Below, piece by piece: positions 36,477 to 38,471 of a stretch of 38,471 bases of DNA. A model generated the notes under the pieces. The model saw only the letters and a program-made list of their open reading frames with translations. It had not been told where the DNA came from and made no database searches. Every line of letters starts with the position of its first letter. Positions within the stretch are counted from its first letter, which is position 1. The stretch spans positions 1-38,471 of the forward strand of contig NZ_SEMC01000022.1 of assembly GCF_004153195.1 (NCBI RefSeq), read 5' to 3'. Source of the DNA: Sporolactobacillus sp. THM19-2 (GTDB lineage: Bacteria > Bacillota > Bacilli > Bacillales > Sporolactobacillaceae). Position numbers and translations under genes: made by a program.

Positions 36477-36746
36477 ATGGAGAAAACATATGTTGTCACT
36501 GATGAAACCGGTATTCATGCACGTCCTGCTACTGTTCTTGTCAGCGAGGCGAGCAAATTCGAATCAAATATTAATATTGAATACAACGGGAAAAAGGCCA
36601 ATCTGAAGAGCATCATGGGTGTTATGGCCCTTGGTATTATGCAGGGTGCTGAATTTAAAGTAACTACAGACGGTGCCGATGCAGATGATGCAGCAAAGGC
36701 AATCAGCAATGTCATCGCGTCTCAGGGGATCGGCAAAGAAAAATAA
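36477..36746 (+). CDS. ptsH: HPr, phosphocarrier protein of the PTS
   Basis: An 89 aa HPr. It carries both regulatory sites: His14 (phosphorylated by enzyme I) in TGIHARPAT, and Ser45 (HPr kinase target) in NLKSIMGVMALGI, so it can serve sugar uptake and, as HPr-Ser-P, CcpA co-repression. Having His14 distinguishes it from Crh. I choose ATG 36477 by homology; ATG 36459 is in frame but sits within the ribosome site GGAGAGAG region. ptsI is not downstream: repeat copy 4 begins on the last base of the stop codon. Confidence 0.93.
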   Translation: MEKTYVVTDETGIHARPATVLVSEASKFESNINIEYNGKKANLKSIMGVMALGIMQGAEFKVTTDGADADDAAKAISNVIASQGIGKEK

Positions 36747-36896
36747 AGTGAAACTTCAATCTGTGTGAGGGTTCTTCATCTCCCACAGATTGTCAGTTGA
36801 ACAACTCACCGGATTTTTCGGGCAGTTATCCTCCCACCTGGGCATTTTCTTTACCATCATGACTCTGAGATGGACCCGCCCGTTCATGCGGGATAA
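36746..36896 (+). repeat. structured intergenic repeat, copy 4 (ptsH 3' region)
   Basis: About 151 bp, the most diverged copy, starting AAGTGAAACTTCAATCTGTG and ending CATGCGGGATAA. The first hairpin has CAATCTG/CAGATTG where copy 1 has CAATCAG/CTGATTG, an A-T to T-A change on both arms. The terminal CCCGT/GCGGG hairpin is kept. It begins at the last base of the ptsH stop. Confidence 0.85.
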
Positions 36897-36958
36897 CATT
36901 TAATTTTATCATAGTCAGGGAGCGATCCGGGATCTGCTTCTTTATCATCCTTTAAATG

Positions 36959-37012
36959 AAATAAACCAGGCCAATGGCAATGCCTGCATTTTGCCACTGG
37001 CCTGGTTTATTT
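36959..37012. terminator. long inverted repeat, probable bidirectional terminator after ptsH
   Basis: A 15-bp perfect stem (AAATAAACCAGGCCA with its complement), one mismatch, six more pairs and a 10-base loop. T-rich arm ends make it a plausible terminator in either direction, though no separate T-run follows. The length is unusual, and it could instead be a remnant of a palindromic element. Confidence 0.55.
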
Positions 37013-37068
37013 CGTGTTGCGTTAAAATGGCATTTTACAGAAGAATAAGAGGAGTAAGGACAGGGGCA

Positions 37069-37097
37069 AAGACAAAAGTAAAAGATACAGGTACAAT
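37069..37097 (+). promoter_or_regulatory. weak candidate promoter for the LysR gene
   Basis: AAGACA (37069-37074), 17-base spacer, TACAAT (37092-37097), 45 bases before the start codon. The -35 is poor. Confidence 0.3.
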
Positions 37098-37141
37098 AGA
37101 GTTTAAGCATAAAGTATATGCCATTATGTTATAGAGGAGGC

Positions 37142-38053
37142 ATGATAAAGACGGACATTAAACACTTACATTATTTTCTGGAGGTCGCAAAAAGGAAAAG
37201 TTTTACAAAAGCTGCGCATCATCTTTTTGTCACACAGCCTACAATTAGTAAGATGATTAAGGATATTGAGGATGAATTAGGCATGCAGCTTCTGGACCGT
37301 TCTGGTAAAGAAATTGAATTAACTGATGCCGGAAAAATCGTGTTCGAGCAATCTCGGAAGATCGTCAAATCCTTTGATCATTTGTCAGATGAGCTGGGAG
37401 ACCTGACTCATGCAAGGGTCGGAAAACTGACCATTGGGTTACCACCGATGATTGGTGTTTATTTTTTCCCTGCGATATTAGGAAAATTTAGAAATAAATA
37501 TCCCGGAGTGGATTTACATATTGTTGAATATGGTGCAAAAAAAATCGCTGATTGTGTTTCTGAAGGAATTCTGGAAGTGGGTGTCACTGTAGGTCCTTTC
37601 GATCATCGACACCTGGATTCTTTCGCTTTCTATGATGATCCGATCTGTGTCGTAGTTAATCAGTCACATTGGCTGTCAAAAAAAAGCAATGTTACACTTA
37701 ATGAATTAAAAAGTGAATCGTTTATACTTTTCCCTGAAGATTTTGCTCTTAGAACTATGATTACTAAAGCTTGTGAACACGCAGGTTATCAGCCAAAAAT
37801 TGTATTTGAAAGTTCTCAATGGGATTTTATGATTAAATTAGTCTCAGAAGGTTTCGGCATTGCACTTCTTCCATTGAGTATCGTAAAAAAAGCGAAAGAT
37901 CAGTCAGTCATTTCTGTTCCTCTTAATGAGAAAGACCTGACCTGGCATTTATCAATGATTTGGAGAAGAAATCATTATCTTTCGTTTGCAGCCAGGGCGT
38001 GGATAGAGGAGTCCGCAAAAGCGCTGAAATTGCAGAAAGTTATTGACAAATGA
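37142..38053 (+). CDS. LysR-family transcriptional regulator, CidR/YwbI-like
   Basis: A 303 aa LysR-type regulator: N-terminal winged helix (about 5-65; LHYFLEVAKRKSFTKAAHHL and VTQPTISKMIKDIEDELG), linker helix, and a periplasmic-binding-like effector domain (about 90-295; KLTIGLPPMIGVYFFPAIL). The N-terminus and IGLPPMIG resemble CidR/YwbI, which controls cidABC in response to acetate or glucose overflow; no target genes lie beside it here, so the role is inferred. AGGAGG ends one base before ATG 37142, too close for ideal initiation; ATG 37118 has no ribosome site. The codons look more A/T-rich than neighbours. Confidence 0.82.
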   Translation: MIKTDIKHLHYFLEVAKRKSFTKAAHHLFVTQPTISKMIKDIEDELGMQLLDRSGKEIELTDAGKIVFEQSRKIVKSFDHLSDELGDLTHARVGKLTIGLPPMIGVYFFPAILGKFRNKYPGVDLHIVEYGAKKIADCVSEGILEVGVTVGPFDHRHLDSFAFYDDPICVVVNQSHWLSKKSNVTLNELKSESFILFPEDFALRTMITKACEHAGYQPKIVFESSQWDFMIKLVSEGFGIALLPLSIVKKAKDQSVISVPLNEKDLTWHLSMIWRRNHYLSFAARAWIEESAKALKLQKVIDK

Positions 38054-38169
38054 TTTAATCATGGTGCCGGGTAAGAATTCTGCTCCGTTCACTTTCTGTT
38101 TGTTTCCTGATTTATCCTAATCAAATCAGTTAATCAAGTTCTCCAATAAAATACATTTTTGATTTTTTA
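38054..38169 (+). other. A/T-rich region upstream of rrn promoters
   Basis: No ORF. The stretch directly before the first -35 is very A/T-rich, as expected for UP elements of rRNA promoters. The full gene-free stretch runs from 38054 to the window end. Confidence 0.4.
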
Positions 38170-38198
38170 TTGACAAAGATACTGCTCTCTGATATATT
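38170..38198 (+). promoter_or_regulatory. rRNA operon promoter P1
   Basis: Consensus TTGACA (38170-38175), 17-base spacer, TATATT (38193-38198), preceded by T-rich sequence. Confidence 0.85.
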
Positions 38199-38232
38199 AT
38201 TCTAGTCGCTGAATTTGATGTCTTGTTCATCA

Positions 38233-38261
38233 TTGACAGAGACAAGTGAATCAGTTATAAT
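38233..38261 (+). promoter_or_regulatory. rRNA operon promoter P2
   Basis: Consensus TTGACA (38233-38238), 17-base spacer and consensus TATAAT (38256-38261), 63 bases after P1. Tandem perfect promoters are typical of Bacillales rrn operons. Confidence 0.9.
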
Positions 38262-38347
38262 TACAATATATTATTAGTGATCTCTGGTTTACGTTGCTGA
38301 CTGGTCTTTATATCAGCCGACTGATAATTAAGCCAGAAGATTTCGAA

Positions 38348-38357
38348 TGTTCCTTGA
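38348..38357 (+). promoter_or_regulatory. rrn leader boxA
   Basis: TGTTCCTTGA, followed by AAACTGAACA, is the boxA-type antitermination site bound by NusB/NusE in Bacillales rRNA leaders. The 16S gene itself is not reached before the window ends at 38471. Confidence 0.75.
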
Positions 38358-38471
38358 AAACTGAACAAAAGCCAAGCGTGATTTAAGGGGTTTATCCCCT
38401 GATCAATTCAATTTGCTATGGATCTTATGAACGAAAAAAGTCTGACCCGGATGCCGAAAGGGATCCGGAAG

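Noticed and set aside
10477-36896. CRISPR array from recurring repeat units
   Set aside because: Only four long, diverged copies kilobases apart, one inverted, without regular spacers or cas genes.

Overview
This window is chromosomal DNA from an endospore-forming Bacillales bacterium. It carries the spoIIIA operon, spoIVB, spo0A and a comG remnant, and its gene order follows the Bacillus subtilis yqh/spoIIIA/spo0A region. Shine-Dalgarno sites are strong and GTG/TTG starts are frequent. The OLE RNA/oapA pair points to the Bacilli and Clostridia that carry this RNA, many of them extremophilic, anaerobic or acid/alkali tolerant. I cannot name the genus from sequence alone; a Sporolactobacillaceae-like relative is a guess.

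Layout. 1-58 is the 3' end of an unidentified gene with a terminator. 427-2542 holds comGA and comGB; the pseudopilin genes comGC-comGG that normally follow are missing. 2537-4985 (minus) holds yqhG and a SNF2-type helicase gene. 5028-9347 is the glycine cleavage operon gcvT-gcvPA-gcvPB behind a tandem glycine riboswitch with a terminator platform. 9430-14790 holds the rhodanese-like yqhL, mntR, patatin-like yqhO, yqhP/yqhQ (minus), yqhR and efp. 15080-20347 is the complete eight-gene spoIIIA operon. 20578-26797 holds accB, accC, yqhY, nusB, folD, xseA, xseB and ispA.

Between ispA and dxs lies the main non-coding gene: about 620 nt of OLE RNA (about 26906-27527) with its own good promoter, followed by oapA for its membrane partner. 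dxs and yqxC follow, ending in a terminator, so OLE-oapA-dxs-yqxC looks like one transcription unit. The arginine repressor gene (ahrC/argR) usually found between yqxC and recN is absent. In its place recN has a terminator upstream, a promoter and a LexA-type box. spoIVB, spo0A (sigma-H-like promoter with a 0A box), a GlcU-type sugar transporter gene, an orphan ptsH and a CidR-like LysR regulator gene follow. The window ends in two tandem rRNA-type promoters and a boxA, so an rrn operon should begin just beyond the right edge.

The least explained structure is a family of four 120-155 bp folded repeats at about 10477, 11794, 14805 (inverted) and 36746. Each lies between a stop codon and that gene's terminator or terminal hairpin (mntR, yqhO, efp, ptsH). 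Copies 1 and 4 show a compensatory base-pair change, suggesting the fold is maintained. A second, different repeat of a type widespread in Bacillaceae lies at 11635-11768.
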